Notes under the pieces: generated by a model
The model's input: the letters and a program-made list of their open reading frames with translations, nothing else
Database searches by the model: none
What the model was told of the DNA's origin: nothing
Origin: Lepidonotus clava
Taxonomy: Eukaryota > Annelida > Polychaeta > Phyllodocida > Polynoidae
Assembly (NCBI GenBank): GCA_936440205.1
Contig: OW387135.1
Coordinates: forward strand, 23,352,792 to 23,416,791
Reading direction: 5' to 3'
Length of the DNA stretch: 64,000 nucleotides
Made by a program: the position numbers and the translations under genes
Shown here: piece by piece, positions 11,265-23,137 of the stretch
Position numbering within the stretch: position 1 is the first letter of the stretch
Layout: every line of letters begins with the position of its first letter

Positions 11265-12746
11265 CTATTTTTTGATTTTGCAATCCAACGCCCCATGGGA
11301 AGCTGAACTACACTCACGACATTCATGCTTGAAGGCACAAGAATCTTTTTTGCAACCCCTGCTGTCATTGAAGGCCCAACACAGGCCGTATGGACGTCTA
11401 GCCCTATTGCCCCTGGTCGAACCCTGACCTGAAGGAGTAGCTTGGTTAGATTTCTGAGCGCTAGTTTTGGGCTTCAAGTTCTCAACCCCTAGATGAGCGT
11501 GTACAAGCTCATGATCACCGTAGACAAAGGCGTATGAACCAAGCAACTCTGCTTTCTCACGGACAAATTGATCATAACGGACTAGAGCACTACTAGTGTA
11601 GATTTTGGTTTTGTCACTAAGAAAACGGATATGCTTAGCAAAAGAATGGACCGGTAAACCTAGTGATAAAAGACTTTCAAGTAGGGACATGTCAGCTGAT
11701 ATCACGTCTTCAATGGTAGCGTGCTTTATATTGTCAATATAGAGATGTGGCTCGATATCAAACACAACGCACTTACGTTTTTTTGAAGCTGCACGTATTC
11801 CTGATGCGTCTACCATAACGGTAACAGGAGGACCACCCTGATAATCTTTGAAGTGCACCGAAGGCGACGGAGACGAGGTGGGTGGACCGCGGGATATCCC
11901 AATGAGGGATGCTGCATGATCTTGGGACGGACGTTCGACATGGAGACCGCCATGGACATGAGACTGCATTTTGGAAAACCATTCCCCATGACCAGGCTGG
12001 GGAAGGCCAAATGCAGAAGTACGGGCCGATCCAGAAATTGTAGCAGCCGGCATAGCAGATCCTTGATATACAGGATTCCCTGACAATGTAGATCCATGAT
12101 ATAAAGGTGGCCCTGAACCAACAGGAACGCTGTACACTGGGGTGTTCTGGATCCCAGACAATGTCGAGCCTAGCGATGTCATGGTCGGTATAGAAGAAAC
12201 CGCGGTAGTACCCAGAGACCAAATAGACTGTGTGGACGCTGTACCCGACACACCATAGGCACCCGCCTGTGTCGTCACCGAGGTGGTCGAAGTAGTAGTA
12301 GGGGCGCTCACTGTAGGCGGCCCTTGAGTAGGTAATTTACCTGTGGCGGGAATGGCATGGGGCTGGGGCAGGCCGTGGGTAGCCTGTACTAACAGCGTAA
12401 GACGGCTAACTTGAGAAACTAATGAGTCTAGTTGAGCCTGGGTATTGGTTAAACGTTCCTTACATTCAGCATTATCCTGGAGAATAGCCATGCAGTCCTG
12501 AGGACTGAGTGATAAGTTAGCCTGGGGGTGCAAAATCTCCTTGTGGATAGGTGATTTCAATGGCGTCGCATGCGCCGGTTCACCACGTGAATGACTCACC
12601 TCAAGGTCCGGCAAATACAGCTTATAATCCCGTTCACTAATGCCAAGGTCTGCACATTTTCGGACAGCAGCTTTGTAATAAGTACAACGTGAATTCAAGG
12701 GACGCTCATGGTAACGAAAGCAATGCGTACAGTCTGCAGAAGACAT
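11265..12746 (-). CDS. Gag-like structural protein of the Ngaro-like element
   Basis: About 493 residues, the first coding part after A1. The N-terminus has a Cys/His cluster (C6, C9, H13, C21). Residues 83-122 read as a coiled coil, fitting self-assembly. A long Ser/Thr/Pro/Gly-rich linker follows. The tail carries two zinc modules: a C-x8-C-x4-C-x3-H set from residue 456 and a CCHC knuckle, C-x2-C-x4-H-x4-C, at 476-489. Zinc knuckles bind RNA in Gag proteins. The ATG at 12746 lies 4 bp inside A1. Assignment as Gag-like rests on position and the zinc tail; the middle is not recognisable by eye. Confidence 0.8.
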   Translation of the reverse strand: MSSADCTHCFRYHERPLNSRCTYYKAAVRKCADLGISERDYKLYLPDLEVSHSRGEPAHATPLKSPIHKEILHPQANLSLSPQDCMAILQDNAECKERLTNTQAQLDSLVSQVSRLTLLVQATHGLPQPHAIPATGKLPTQGPPTVSAPTTTSTTSVTTQAGAYGVSGTASTQSIWSLGTTAVSSIPTMTSLGSTLSGIQNTPVYSVPVGSGPPLYHGSTLSGNPVYQGSAMPAATISGSARTSAFGLPQPGHGEWFSKMQSHVHGGLHVERPSQDHAASLIGISRGPPTSSPSPSVHFKDYQGGPPVTVMVDASGIRAASKKRKCVVFDIEPHLYIDNIKHATIEDVISADMSLLESLLSLGLPVHSFAKHIRFLSDKTKIYTSSALVRYDQFVREKAELLGSYAFVYGDHELVHAHLGVENLKPKTSAQKSNQATPSGQGSTRGNRARRPYGLCWAFNDSRGCKKDSCAFKHECRECSSASHGALDCKIKK

Positions 12747-12750
12747 GATG

Positions 12751-12933
12751 AAAATTTTACCATGTGTCCAAGGCCGGTGCTGAGGTGAGAGTGATCAGTC
12801 TACCTGGCCTGCAGTGGCAATGTCCTATTTGCCCTGGTGAGAGAAGGGGAACTAACTCCAACAGGTCCAGGTGGCAGCACCGGCTACTCATAGGTTTATA
12901 TTTCAATACACATCTCATGTCTATTCGAACCAT
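12751..12933 (-). repeat. Split direct repeat A1 of the retroelement
   Basis: 183-bp 5' terminal repeat, apparently identical to 7779-7961. In this family it would carry the promoter and leader, but no promoter motif is claimed here. Confidence 0.92.
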
Positions 12934-15226
12934 TAAAATATTAATGGATAATCTCACCCATACCAGCAACTTATGCTCTATACAGATTTCCCTGATGGAT
13001 CCGGTCTATCCACGCATGTCTTCAATCACACATATACAATCAAACTGAAGTTATTTATACCCGCACATAAAAACACGTATGCTTAAAAGAGTGGTGGACC
13101 AATATAGTTTGATGAGATTCTGTTGCAATACATCACAGATTGCAAAGTTCTAATCTCACAATAACGTTCTTGGAAATCAATGTATCAAGCACAGGTGTGC
13201 TTTAAGTATTGGAAAATGATTAAGATAAAGGAGGCGAGGTCATCGTATACGCGTTGAAAGCAGAGAAAAGGGTCCATATCGATATAGCTATCTTTGAAAA
13301 AAAGATGATTGATGTGTTACTATATATCAATATGAGAAAGAAGTAGTTCTCATCCGCTGAGAAAACTAAAAAAAGACATTTCGTAAAAGAATGATTCTAG
13401 GTCATGCGCAGTGTATATCTTTAATACTTGTTCTCACAGGCATCTCCAGCATTTCATGTGGGAAATGTTCTGTGTCTTCCTATTATATGTATGGTACCCA
13501 AACGCCCAAACATATTATTATTTTATCATATCGAATGGACTAATAGTATTAATAATACGCATGAGGCACACCATATCAACATGTTCATTAACTAGGAGCA
13601 GTAACAAAATTGTAGGCTTTCCTTTTTCAATTTCCTAATTATCTCAGGCAAAAGCTAGGTATCCAGTGATAATATTTTCGTCTAACATATATCCTTGTAT
13701 ATGACAATTTTCACCTCATATTGATAATGAAAATATACGCTGAGAGTCATATAATCAATGTAACTAGTTCATAATGCCTCCTTTAAAGGCTAAATTCATT
13801 CTGCACAAAGCTGTTTCCACTATTTAATTATCTACCTTAAATATAAGGATCTAAGCTTATCTAAGCCTGGCCAACCTGTGTCTTAAAACTCCTGATAACA
13901 GACTTGAGCCTGCGCTTAGCTCGGCAGATTTATTATCTGGAACTAACAGAATATACCATATGCTTAAGCCTTTGATACCCTGATTTCCATAGATGAGATA
14001 ACACAATAAGGCGCAACACTGCAGGTTACGCAGCCTGATAATGAAGCTCCGGACTCAGGCCTACCAGGCATGCCAGGCCTGGTCGATATGACACCATATT
14101 GTGCCGTTGGTTAACACTAGAGGGCAGTCCTAGACATAGACACTGTTTTTCTAGCACCATATGCCACTACTTTTGTAACACGTATGGAACATATTAGCAG
14201 ACTTGCAAATGACGGTACCGTCTCTATAGAGCCATTAATCTGCCAAGTCTACAGATGATTGTGTTCGACTGGTATTTATTACAGATAAAAAGAGTATCAT
14301 CTACAGCTTAATGGCTTAGTAAACTCCAGAATCGAATTTACTCCCTAAAAGACCTGAGGCGATGAATACAATATATATAGAGAAAATGAACTATATATGC
14401 ACGTGTACTTTCTGCCATGTTATGATCATTTTTGATTTTTGTAATATTGTAATGATTGAGTGTATGCACTGGCATACACTCATTGGCATTTACATATATC
14501 TAAAACAAATAGGTCTACTTCTAAAGATTGCAAGCTATGCATCTTTTTTGATTACAATGGTGTTTCCCTGCCGGAAGAAACTTGAAACCGTGTTTTGGGA
14601 TCTGCCTAAAATAAACCTATGTGAAGTGAGGTGACCTATATTGTGTATACCCTATCATCAATAGGCTGTGTGGGGGACTGTGCAGGTTCGTGGAAGAGGT
14701 GTGTGGGTTTTATACAGGTAAGGTGTTTTTTGTACAGGTGATATACCTGGAACCTGATGTGTGATGGCCAACAATCCCAGCATGTGTTTGACTGGAAACA
14801 GTGGATCTTATAGATGGAAAAAGAACTATAACTTACATTGAGATATTTAAACCACATATTCCTCTGCATTCTGATGGCTAGATTTCTATGACTCTTTATA
14901 AATATATATGGGCATATGGGCTATATATAATGGCCAACAATCCATGGGCCAGGGTAGGCAATGGCTCTTTTTTGAAGAGCTGACACATTGCATTGTGAAC
15001 CATTGATGACTGCCTCAAGGGCTCTCAAGCAGAGAGTGGCCCAAAGCCCACAGTCATAGCAAACCCATCACCACACTATCAAACATTGATGGGCTCCACC
15101 AAAAAGGCCAGACTGGGCCGTTTGAAAAGACCGGAGCCTCCAGCTGAGAATGGCCTGAATTTACTGAGTGCAAGGTTGGGTCATTTGATGTCTGGAGTCC
15201 TTTAGGAGCTCTGGGTAGTAGGTACA
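12934..15226. other. No gene seen
   Basis: AT-rich DNA right of the retroelement. Only short open frames, none with splice context. A short hairpin lies at 14457-14482, listed separately. Confidence 0.4.
14457..14482. other. Perfect 11-bp stem hairpin, 4-nt loop
   Basis: Left arm TGAGTGTATGC, loop ACTG, right arm the exact reverse complement. It is too short for an animal microRNA precursor and is not followed by a T-run. Confidence 0.6.
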
Positions 15227-15435
15227 GCCTATATTCCACATACCGATTTTGCTGACGATTTTAGAAATCGACAATATCAATCAAGGTTAAATATAGACAT
15301 GTTATTATATTTTCAGGAAGGTTTTACAATTCTTTATCAAATGGTATACGCGATGTATGGCTTCATCCCATATTCTTGGAGAAAACCAAGCAAATGCAAA
15401 ATCGCCAGTATGGAAATCGTTGTGTGGAATATAGG
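15227..15435. mobile_element. Fold-back MITE, copy b (GCCTATATTCCACA ends)
   Basis: The left arm starts GCCTATATTCCACATACCG, and the right end is the near-complement TGTGGAATATAGGC. The interior has the family words ACATGTTATTATAT and TTTATCAAATGGTAT. It is non-coding; apparent frames across it are by-products. Confidence 0.75.
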
Positions 15436-15839
15436 CATAAGAGTGTGGCCATCCCCCCAGGGACTTCTAGGGAGTGGGTGGTTCCTTTACTACTGGGAGC
15501 AGGAAAGTTGTAAGTGTTCAGTGCTATGCTGCTGTGGCCACCATCATTCAGCTGGCTGGGGGTCTTGACCCTCAAATATGAAATGGGATTTAAAGAAAAA
15601 ATGACATGGCGACGTCGATATTGGCCTTAATGCCACCGACATGAGCTTAAAAATTAGGCCCTATATTGACATACAACATGAGCTTTTCTTAATCCAACAT
15701 GCAACGTTTTAGATTAACACAGAACAAGGACATGCAACATTGCCATTTTTTGGGAAAAAATCATGCCACATCTCCCCTCCCACAATCAAGAGCCCCACCT
15801 CACTGCTTCAAAGTTGCCCACTCAGTGTAGATTCTATTC

Positions 15840-16330
15840 ACACAGGGCCATTCACACCTGTGTGACGGCCCAATGGAGCAGCTCGAGAGTTACTCATACA
15901 GCTATGGACCCGGCCTAGAATCAGATCCCGCTTCCCGAGTGAGCAGCTCACACCCCCGGGGGGAGAGTGGATGGCGCCCTGAATTTATCACATTTTCTAT
16001 ATGCATGGAGTCCCTCTCCAAGCAGATTCGGTGTCGTTTGGTTGGATGGTAGGGGTGACTGAGTGAGTCATTATATGTGCCCGGAGAGTGCCATGACTTT
16101 CATTCTCACCTATGGTCGTCCTGCAGTGACATCTGGTGGAGACAGGTCACAGTGGGCAGCCTCAGCTATACACCTTCTTCCCGGTCACATGGCTCATTTT
16201 GTGACGTCACCTCCAGTTTACATGTTATCTTGTGCCGTGACTCAATTTCCCAAACTCTCTTGTCGAGACGACGACACAACGACATGTGCAAATCATGCTA
16301 TTGGACAATGTGAGAGGCCAGGACATTGGT
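15840..16330 (+). promoter_or_regulatory. GC-richer island with GAGCAGCTC pair and a CRE site
   Basis: GAGCAGCTC lies at 15876-15884 and 15941-15949, the second extended to TGAGCAGCTCA. A full cAMP-response-type palindrome TGACGTCA is at 16202-16209. The first motif falls inside a candidate first exon, so the motif is not purely upstream. Promoter role is inferred from composition and motif recurrence. Confidence 0.25.
15873..15938 (+). CDS. Possible first coding exon, unknown product
   Basis: The ATG at 15873 has good context (CCAATGG). It opens 22 codons beginning MEQLESYSYSYGPGLESD and reaches a donor, CGA/GTGAGC, in phase 0. Read-through stays open to a stop at 16050-16052. The peptide is Ser/Tyr-rich and matches no family I know. 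Support is limited to context, donor and the GC-rich setting. Confidence 0.18.
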
Positions 16331-16349
16331 GAAAATATAGGGGCTGGAA

Positions 16350-18970
16350 TTTCAATATGGAATAAAACGTATTATTATTTGCTTTTAAAATCAAATAGTC
16401 AATAGATCGCCAGTATGGCTGTCATCCCCTTTCTGACTGCTGGGCCCTATATCGTCATCTGCACTATGACTACAGAGTCAACGAGGCGAACGCCAGAGGC
16501 TGTAGGTTCTAAAGTATTCCATTTCTGTCAGAGTATTTTGTTTTGTCATAGGAACAGTCGACTCAACACATACATCATAGTTTCTCGATTCTTTACGAGT
16601 GGTGCTGGTACTATAATCTCCAGTGCAATAGATTACCTCTGGGGCTTTATATACATGTATTTTGTACTTTATACATCAAACTCATTATTTTATAGTAGGG
16701 ATCTTATTATCAAATTCTCCACCTAAGCAAAATTAATCTGGTCTCTTCAGATTTTGCATTATGTTTGCTATGATAAGCGATCAATAGAATTGACAGATTA
16801 CTGGTTTGAATGAGATTCATTTTCTCTTATGTACACAACCATAATGACTTTCGGTTCAGAAACAAAATAACTCATCTAAAATCAGACACTATCAAGACTA
16901 CCTTCTATTTGTTTTTCTGGTACCTACAGCAATAAGAACATAAAGGGCTCCAGGGGGTCGGATTTCTTCTATAGGAAGGAGCGACCCATGCTGTTAAGTG
17001 TATTCGGGGAATGACTATTTCTCGGAACAACAACTCTCCAGTGGGTGTTAAAGAATATACAGCCACCTAGAGACAAATCCGGGATTTAAAAAGAATAAAT
17101 TGTTGGAGAGGTCTGCATAAACCTATAGACTATAGCGTTTAAACGTCCCGCAATAATTTGCAGGGCACAACGTTTTTCCTCTTTCTGTGGTTTAAGGCCC
17201 CAACAAAACCTCTTTTTTTCGTAACATATATCCTTTTGGTGGAATCTTCAGTCATATTCACTGATATATCTTTGTAAATGATAACGTAATATTATTTTGC
17301 AAAAGTTCAGTTTACTCTGCTCACGAGAATTGTAGTTGGATATCTATACTGGGACAGGGTAAATGTATGGCGTGGAGCCAACTTTCAATATACTACTCAC
17401 TCTATGTAAATCACGCTCCTTTCATTCGCTGATGCCACTGGTAGCTCGACCTGTGTCATACCGCTGGTAAAATAGTCCTATAGCTAAAGCCGTATCCCCT
17501 ACTGGGGCGTCAACCCTTTCAATCAACGGCGGGAAGTGCTTATTTACAGCTTTTTGTCGCAGTGTTTGAAAAGGGTTAATGCAGTTGGTCGGCCGTCTAA
17601 GTGCATCAATTCCACTTGGTCGTGCTGTGGGGACCCGGCATAACCTAGGGCAATGAGAATTGTTCATGAAGTGGTAGTTCATTGGTTGGTAGTGTCTATA
17701 CGCTATATAGTAATGCTTGTTTGATCAAAAACATGCATTTGTTTTTTATCATTCAATTATCTTGATTATCCATGATTAAATATTGGTGCAAGCAAGTGGA
17801 AAGTTATTTCTTTAGTGTCAATTTATACCAGGGACTCAATTGAAATGTGAAGGTCGAGTTGGGCTGATCGGAGCTCCCTGTCATGTAAACATAGCCTGTG
17901 ACGTTAGAGGAGCCATGGAGTGTCATACGGGTTCATTCAATATGTTTCAAATATCGTAACTCTAAAACGACTTCTTGAAAAATTGAGCAATACGCTCTGA
18001 CCACATAATACATAGATGACAATTGATTCCAAAATGTATATAAGTCTCCCAGTGTTATTTTTCAAATTCCATGCGTTTTGTTTTTGACCATAGGCTCTCA
18101 GTGGTGGGCTAATGCCTCCCATGACGTCACCAATTGCAACCATGCCCAGGCTTGCCTCTTACACATCCGCACTTGAGGTGATAGGCTGGCTTCACAGTTT
18201 CAAAAATAGATATTAAACCTGTTGTTCGAGTCTTCCCGTCAGTTTGCACTAGGTGTTTTATTGAAAAGACATAAATGAAGAAGGATGGTAGGTTATCTTA
18301 CATTTGAAATATTCTTTTTCGCGTGAGCTTTAAGTATTTCTGTCTGGTCACCGTGGAGTTGGCGATACCTCGTTAACACACTTAAGGGTTTCAGCTTTCT
18401 GTAGGATGAGATCCTGGTCACACCACGAATGGCCCCATAATGTTTTCACCCAAAAACAACTGACCTGTCCTTGAGATCATGAGTGATAATTCAGTGACAA
18501 AAAAATAATTTGATCGCAATATGCGAGAGGTATAGGCCTAATAATTTTTAAAACTATATTACCGATCGCGATTTGGATATATTGAATCTCTAAGCCAAAA
18601 CTAAGCCCAAACAGGGATATCACATAATATAAATTGTTTTTTATTGTTATATAAATGCACACAATTCTCTCTACCACGAATAGCTGATTTACAGTATTTC
18701 AAGGGCCTGCAGGCTAATTTGGGCACATTTTGTCGACAAATTACATAGAAGAACTATAGAAAATAAACAAATAATGGCTATTTATCCATCTATAACCAAT
18801 GCATTTTCCAACAAATCAGGATAATAAATGTATGGTGGTACTAATTTAGAAAATAATGATGGCTAGTTTTATTCAATGCTAATCTCAGAATAATGGCACA
18901 ATTCATGACATTTTTTATGGTAAACCACATATTACCCAGCATCCTTCCTGTTCTAAGCTAACCTGCAGGT
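16350..18970. other. No gene seen; one isolated CRE-type palindrome
   Basis: AT-rich with short open frames only. A stretch at 17422-17682 on the minus strand is open for 86 codons and is less AT-rich than its surroundings, but has no motif I recognise. TGACGTCA occurs at 18122-18129 without other promoter features. Confidence 0.35.
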
Positions 18971-19012
18971 AGAGTTCAAGAAACTGGCTATCCGTGGTTG
19001 GGAGAATTTATA

Positions 19013-19072
19013 CGTGTGTGTGTGTGTGTGTGTGTCTGTGTCTGTGCGTGTGTGTATGTGTATGTGTCTGTA
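19013..19072. repeat. GT microsatellite
   Basis: About 60 bp of TG repeat with CTG, CG and ATG interruptions. Confidence 0.95.
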
Positions 19073-19944
19073 ATAGGCCTACCAAATAGATATTGCCCTA
19101 CAATGGAAACTTAGATAGAGGGCAACCACAATGGAAAGGCCGTACAAACAACTGAACATGATACCCTCCCGTTGACGCCATTCTCTTGTATTTCGAGAGG
19201 CCTAATATACCTGGCCTCGCATGTTTGTGGACGGATTCACCTAGTGTCAACTGACAGGATGTTTACTGTTCTGTAAATAGGAGTACAATAGGTTATCATT
19301 GTTCCAAGCATTAGCTTTTTCTTATAATAGTTTTTTCATTTCATTCTTGAGTTAATGAAATTGAGATGGTTACTGTTAGAAGAAGACCTAGCAGGTAAGA
19401 GTAGGCGTACCAGAAAATTCATGAATGAGGTTTAGGGCCATTCTCCAGAAAATTCCTTAGTCTTTCTGTGAAAGTAGCTAAAAAGTCCAAATCCATAAAA
19501 CCTGTTTTTTTTTGTTATTAAGGACATATTGGTCTGTAATCAATATTCAAATGGGGGCAACTTTATAATAATTTTTCTTTGATCTATTTTAATTAGAAAA
19601 TAATTCCTGAAAACTCCTATTGATGGACAGAACCAAGCTTGTAACATACAGAACCTATATTTCAATAATGGAATTACACAATAATTTTGTACTTAATGGG
19701 GCTGATTTAAAGTTTGCTTCTGTACGTAACATAATTGCATTAGATAAAATTTAGAGAAATTTTCATTTTTTTTCTACGTGGGAAGATAAACTTACTATGC
19801 CTCAAATTGATAACAAAGAAAACTCGGGCACACAGACACACACATACAAACCACGCTGTTCATTATTAGTACTGTGGCGGCGAGTGACATCTTTGTCATA
19901 CCACTTTAATATAAATCTGGTTTTCTGGTTGCTGGCTGCCACTT
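19073..19944. other. No gene seen
   Basis: AT-rich DNA; nothing supported. Confidence 0.4.
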
Positions 19945-20255
19945 GCTGGTCAACTTACCACAACACATAGGGATTGGGGTTAGGTGACAGTGCCCAGTCA
20001 AAGTTTGTGCAAGAATCAAGCGTTTACTTTTCAGGCATGAATATTTATATTATCATTTGATTTTGTTGAATATTTGTTGTAAATATTTGTTAGTTAGAAA
20101 TTGGAGGCTGTGCTCCCGCTCCCTCGTTTTCCATCTCTTTTTCCTATTGTTTAATTTTCTTAAAAATTGTTCTGTAAACAATGACCGACCTAAAACAAAC
20201 AATAGGAGATTATCCTCCACCAAAACGTTGACTACTGAGGTGGTACCTGCTGACA
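19945..20255 (+). repeat. Interspersed repeat R, copy 1
   Basis: Collinear with 52465-52789 in the same orientation. Shared words include CTGGTCAAC, ACCACAAC, GTCAAAGTTT, GTAAATATT, AAACAATGACC and TTATCCTCCA, in the same order. Both copies keep an open frame over the second half with similar peptides (here NCSVNND and LSSTKTLT, there NCSINND and LSSSNKLT). It may be the tail of a larger unrecognised element or a degenerate coding remnant. No terminal repeats were found. Confidence 0.7.
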
Positions 20256-20551
20256 CCCTATAAATTTGACCTAATATTTCTATCCATGTGCCATAGCAGT
20301 AAACTACATTATCACAGTGGATAATTATTATTATTGAATAATTACGAATAACAAGTAACAAGGTAATTCTATTCGGACATTAACAAAGGTTGCCTATCTA
20401 ACAACCTCCTAATGATAATACAGAGACCCGCGACAAGGGTGCAACTGGTTCCAAACCAGTTTGGGCCCAATATTCATAGCGACGTGTTAACAACTGCCTG
20501 TAACCATAGTTCTAAGAACCAGGTAACATCACCACATCTGCCAGAAAATAA

Positions 20552-20916
20552 CCCAAGCAAGAATATAACGTTATTATAACGTTGCAGCAACATTCTATTT
20601 AATTCTGCTTTGGTTTGAGTTACATTATTTTGATGGTACCCAAAAACGTCTTTAGAACCTAACACTGTGATGTTGAGCTGTAACGTTTTTGTGACATTCT
20701 TGTAACATTCTTTCAGGTTATAATAATGTTATTATAACATTCTTTATTAATAAGGTCTCAACTTCACTAAAATATAATGTTATTATAACATTCTTTTTTA
20801 GTAAGTCTCAACTTTACCTAAAATAATGTAACTGTTACGTGAAAATTGGGCAGTTACAGACTGACCAAAAGAAGTATGGTCACAGAATGTGCTTGTTACA
20901 TCACTGCTTGCCTGGG
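20552..20916 (+). mobile_element. MITE with CCCAAGCAAG ends, copy 1
   Basis: Begins CCCAAGCAAGAAT and ends CTTGCCTGGG, an imperfect 10-bp inverted terminus. A roughly 60-bp segment (ATGTTATTATAACATTCTTT then a TAGTAAG-like word and GTCTCAACTT) is duplicated in tandem inside it at about 20723 and 20780. A homologous copy lies at 25575 and an inverted one at 25297. Confidence 0.7.
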
Positions 20917-21412
20917 TACATTTTGTAGGTATCACTACACAAATTCCATATAATACCAAATGACCGTACATACCAGTGACAGTGGGGGTCTATATAGCTA
21001 TGGGTAACTCATTATGCAATCGGGTAATGCAATACTTGGCACAGCAGGTTGGCCTATTCACAGAAGGGTCAGTTGATTAATTGATAACCAGGCTGCTGCT
21101 CCAGTCAGCTCCACTGTGCTCACCGTTCCCCTAATTGAATATGTTCCGGGAAACTAAGAGCAAAGGTGAAAACACCACAGAGCCAGACTTGTGTGGAATA
21201 CCGAATCAACCCAGGAATTCTACATTGATTTATCAAATGGGTCCCTTTTAGATATTTAACATTAGTTTTTTCGTTTAGTATTATTGGATCTTCACTTGAA
21301 CATGATTGAGATTATTCAATGTACGTTTTTATACTGTTCAACATTTAGCCCATTTTCGCACTTCTACTTCCTAACCGTGTAATCAACACTTTTTGACTGA
21401 AAGGTAGGGTTC

Positions 21413-21892
21413 TAGGACACTTACCCCCCGGACACCTACCCCCTAGGACACTTACCCCCTAGGACACTTATCCCCTGGACACTTACCTCCCTAGGACACT
21501 TACCCCCTAGGACACTTACCTCCACTTGGCTTATAATGTAGAGGAATTATGTGGTAAGAACTTAGTCTGTCCAATGGAAAGCAAACTAAATAAATATCCC
21601 TCTCTTCTAATAGATGTCTAGGATCCATACCTAAAAGGCTAACTCATCCCTACTCAACAGTCAGTGGATGGGTAAGTGTCAATACATCATTGGACTGAGT
21701 TCTCCAAGTTGTGGGGTAAGTGTCCTAGGGGATATGTGTCCTAGGGGGTAAGTGTCTAGGGGATATGTGTCCTAGGGGGTAAGTGGCCTAGGGAGTAAGT
21801 GTCCTAGGGGTAAGTGTCGGGGGGGGGGTAATTGTCTGGGGGTAAGTGTCTGGGGGGTAAGTGTCTTGGGGGTAAGTGTCCTGTCACCTTAT
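21413..21892. repeat. Inverted pair of minisatellite arrays
   Basis: The left array (21413-21532) repeats TAGGACACTTACCCCC about seven times. The right array (about 21711-21892) repeats its complement GGGGGTAAGTGTCCTA about ten times. A spacer of about 180 bp lies between, so the whole could fold into a long hairpin. The right arm contains runs of five or more G at short intervals, which gives G-quadruplex potential. No coding. Confidence 0.85.
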
Positions 21893-23137
21893 TGATTGTA
21901 TAACGGTAAAGCATTTAGTTAAAATATCTTTTTTTGGACAGGGTTGTACTTAATCAAGATAAGTTCAAATATCATTTTTTTTGGCATGGTTGTGCTCAAT
22001 TAATAATTTCAGTATTACAATGAACAACAAAAAATAACGACCTAATTGTTTAACTCTAAAGTATTTCTGTGTTTTATTACATCTGAGCGCACACAATACG
22101 TATATGCTATGATTATATGAATTCCGTGAATAATCTTGGTGTGAAAATCACTCAATCAGTAAGATTAATGAGTAAGGCAGCAGGACAATAAGAAGAATTC
22201 CTGTATGAATAATAATAAGTCAACCACATGCCCTGAATAATCCAATAAGCCTAGCCAGTAAGCTATTAATTACACCTAAGTGAGTGATACCAATGAATAG
22301 GGATAAGCCAGTAATGTAGTTTGGAGAGTCTATCCAGGGTGTAGGTGTATCATTTGGGTATTCAACAGTTGCCGCGCCAACACGGTTATATATTCTATGT
22401 ATCATCCCACTCACCGAGTCATACTGAGTTCCACAAACGCTCCCCACCCTTCAACACCTCCTCCAACCGGTCGTTGAAACCAACCCCCTCTATGAACCCA
22501 TCTCCCCCCAGCACTGCTCAGATGTTAAAACTACTCAGGATATGTTATAATATTTACCCCAGATATTTGTAATTGTATTATGCAGAATATCTTTAATTTG
22601 TTGCTATTCGGATTTGTTACGGTTGACAATTTCATTCCTAGCATTTGAATATTATTAACCTGTAAGCTTATTCAAGTGAAAACAAAGAACAACTTAACAT
22701 TTGCATTCATTGAAAAAAACCCGATATCGAAACATAAGTTCTACTCACTCGATTTTTAACATGGTCAAAACACGTAGCTTTAAAAACAAATGTAGTTTTA
22801 ATAAACAATATATCCATGAAAAATGAAAGTTGAGTTTGATACAGTTTTACCAATTTCAATTTCTTTGTTTTGCATAATATTATGTATAGAACTGTTTGAC
22901 TACACTATAGCTATACAAAGCGAACTATATGATTACACTTCAGCTTTCATTATGCTGAGAGGCCTGCACAATGTGTAATACTTCTTGAAATATTGATGTC
23001 TTTACAATAACGTGAGCTGGCTCATCATTACGACTCTTGTCAGATTACGTATTCCCAATGTCGATGTTAAACCTATCTCTACTCCTGAACTGGCCCCGGG
23101 GGAGGGGAGGCGTTACGCAGCCCCCACTAGGCCCGTT
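21893..23137. other. No gene seen
   Basis: AT-rich, with a small C-rich patch near 22430-22520 whose open frame is Pro/Ser/Thr-rich and without splice context. Confidence 0.4.

Larger units (their letters stand above)
7673..12933 (-). mobile_element. Ngaro-like (DIRS-order) tyrosine-recombinase retrotransposon
   Basis: A 5.26-kb element read on the minus strand as A1 (12933-12751), Gag-like ORF, RT-RNase H, tyrosine recombinase, B1 (8058-7960), A2 (7961-7779), B2 (7771-7673). Split direct repeats of this A-ORFs-B-A-B type are the hallmark of the PAT and Ngaro groups, in contrast to the inverted ends of DIRS1. No adenine methyltransferase is seen after RNase H, which favours Ngaro over PAT. 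Both repeat pairs look identical base for base, so the copy is young. No target duplication is evident, as expected for recombinase-mediated integration. It looks whole or nearly so, with about one break. Treated as a fossil. Confidence 0.92.

Noticed and set aside
7673-12933. DIRS1-type or PAT-type assignment
   Set aside because: Terminal repeats are split and direct rather than inverted, and no methyltransferase domain is visible.
14457-14482. microRNA precursor
   Set aside because: The 11-bp stem is far shorter than animal pre-miRNA stems of about 30 bp or more.
15299-15568. 89-codon plus-strand frame as a gene
   Set aside because: More than half lies inside fold-back copy b, with no motif in the rest.
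17422-17682. 86-codon minus-strand frame as a transposase fragment
   Set aside because: Composition is protein-like but no family motif can be pointed to.
21413-21892. CRISPR-like array
   Set aside because: Units are contiguous without unique spacers, inverted between arms, in eukaryotic DNA.
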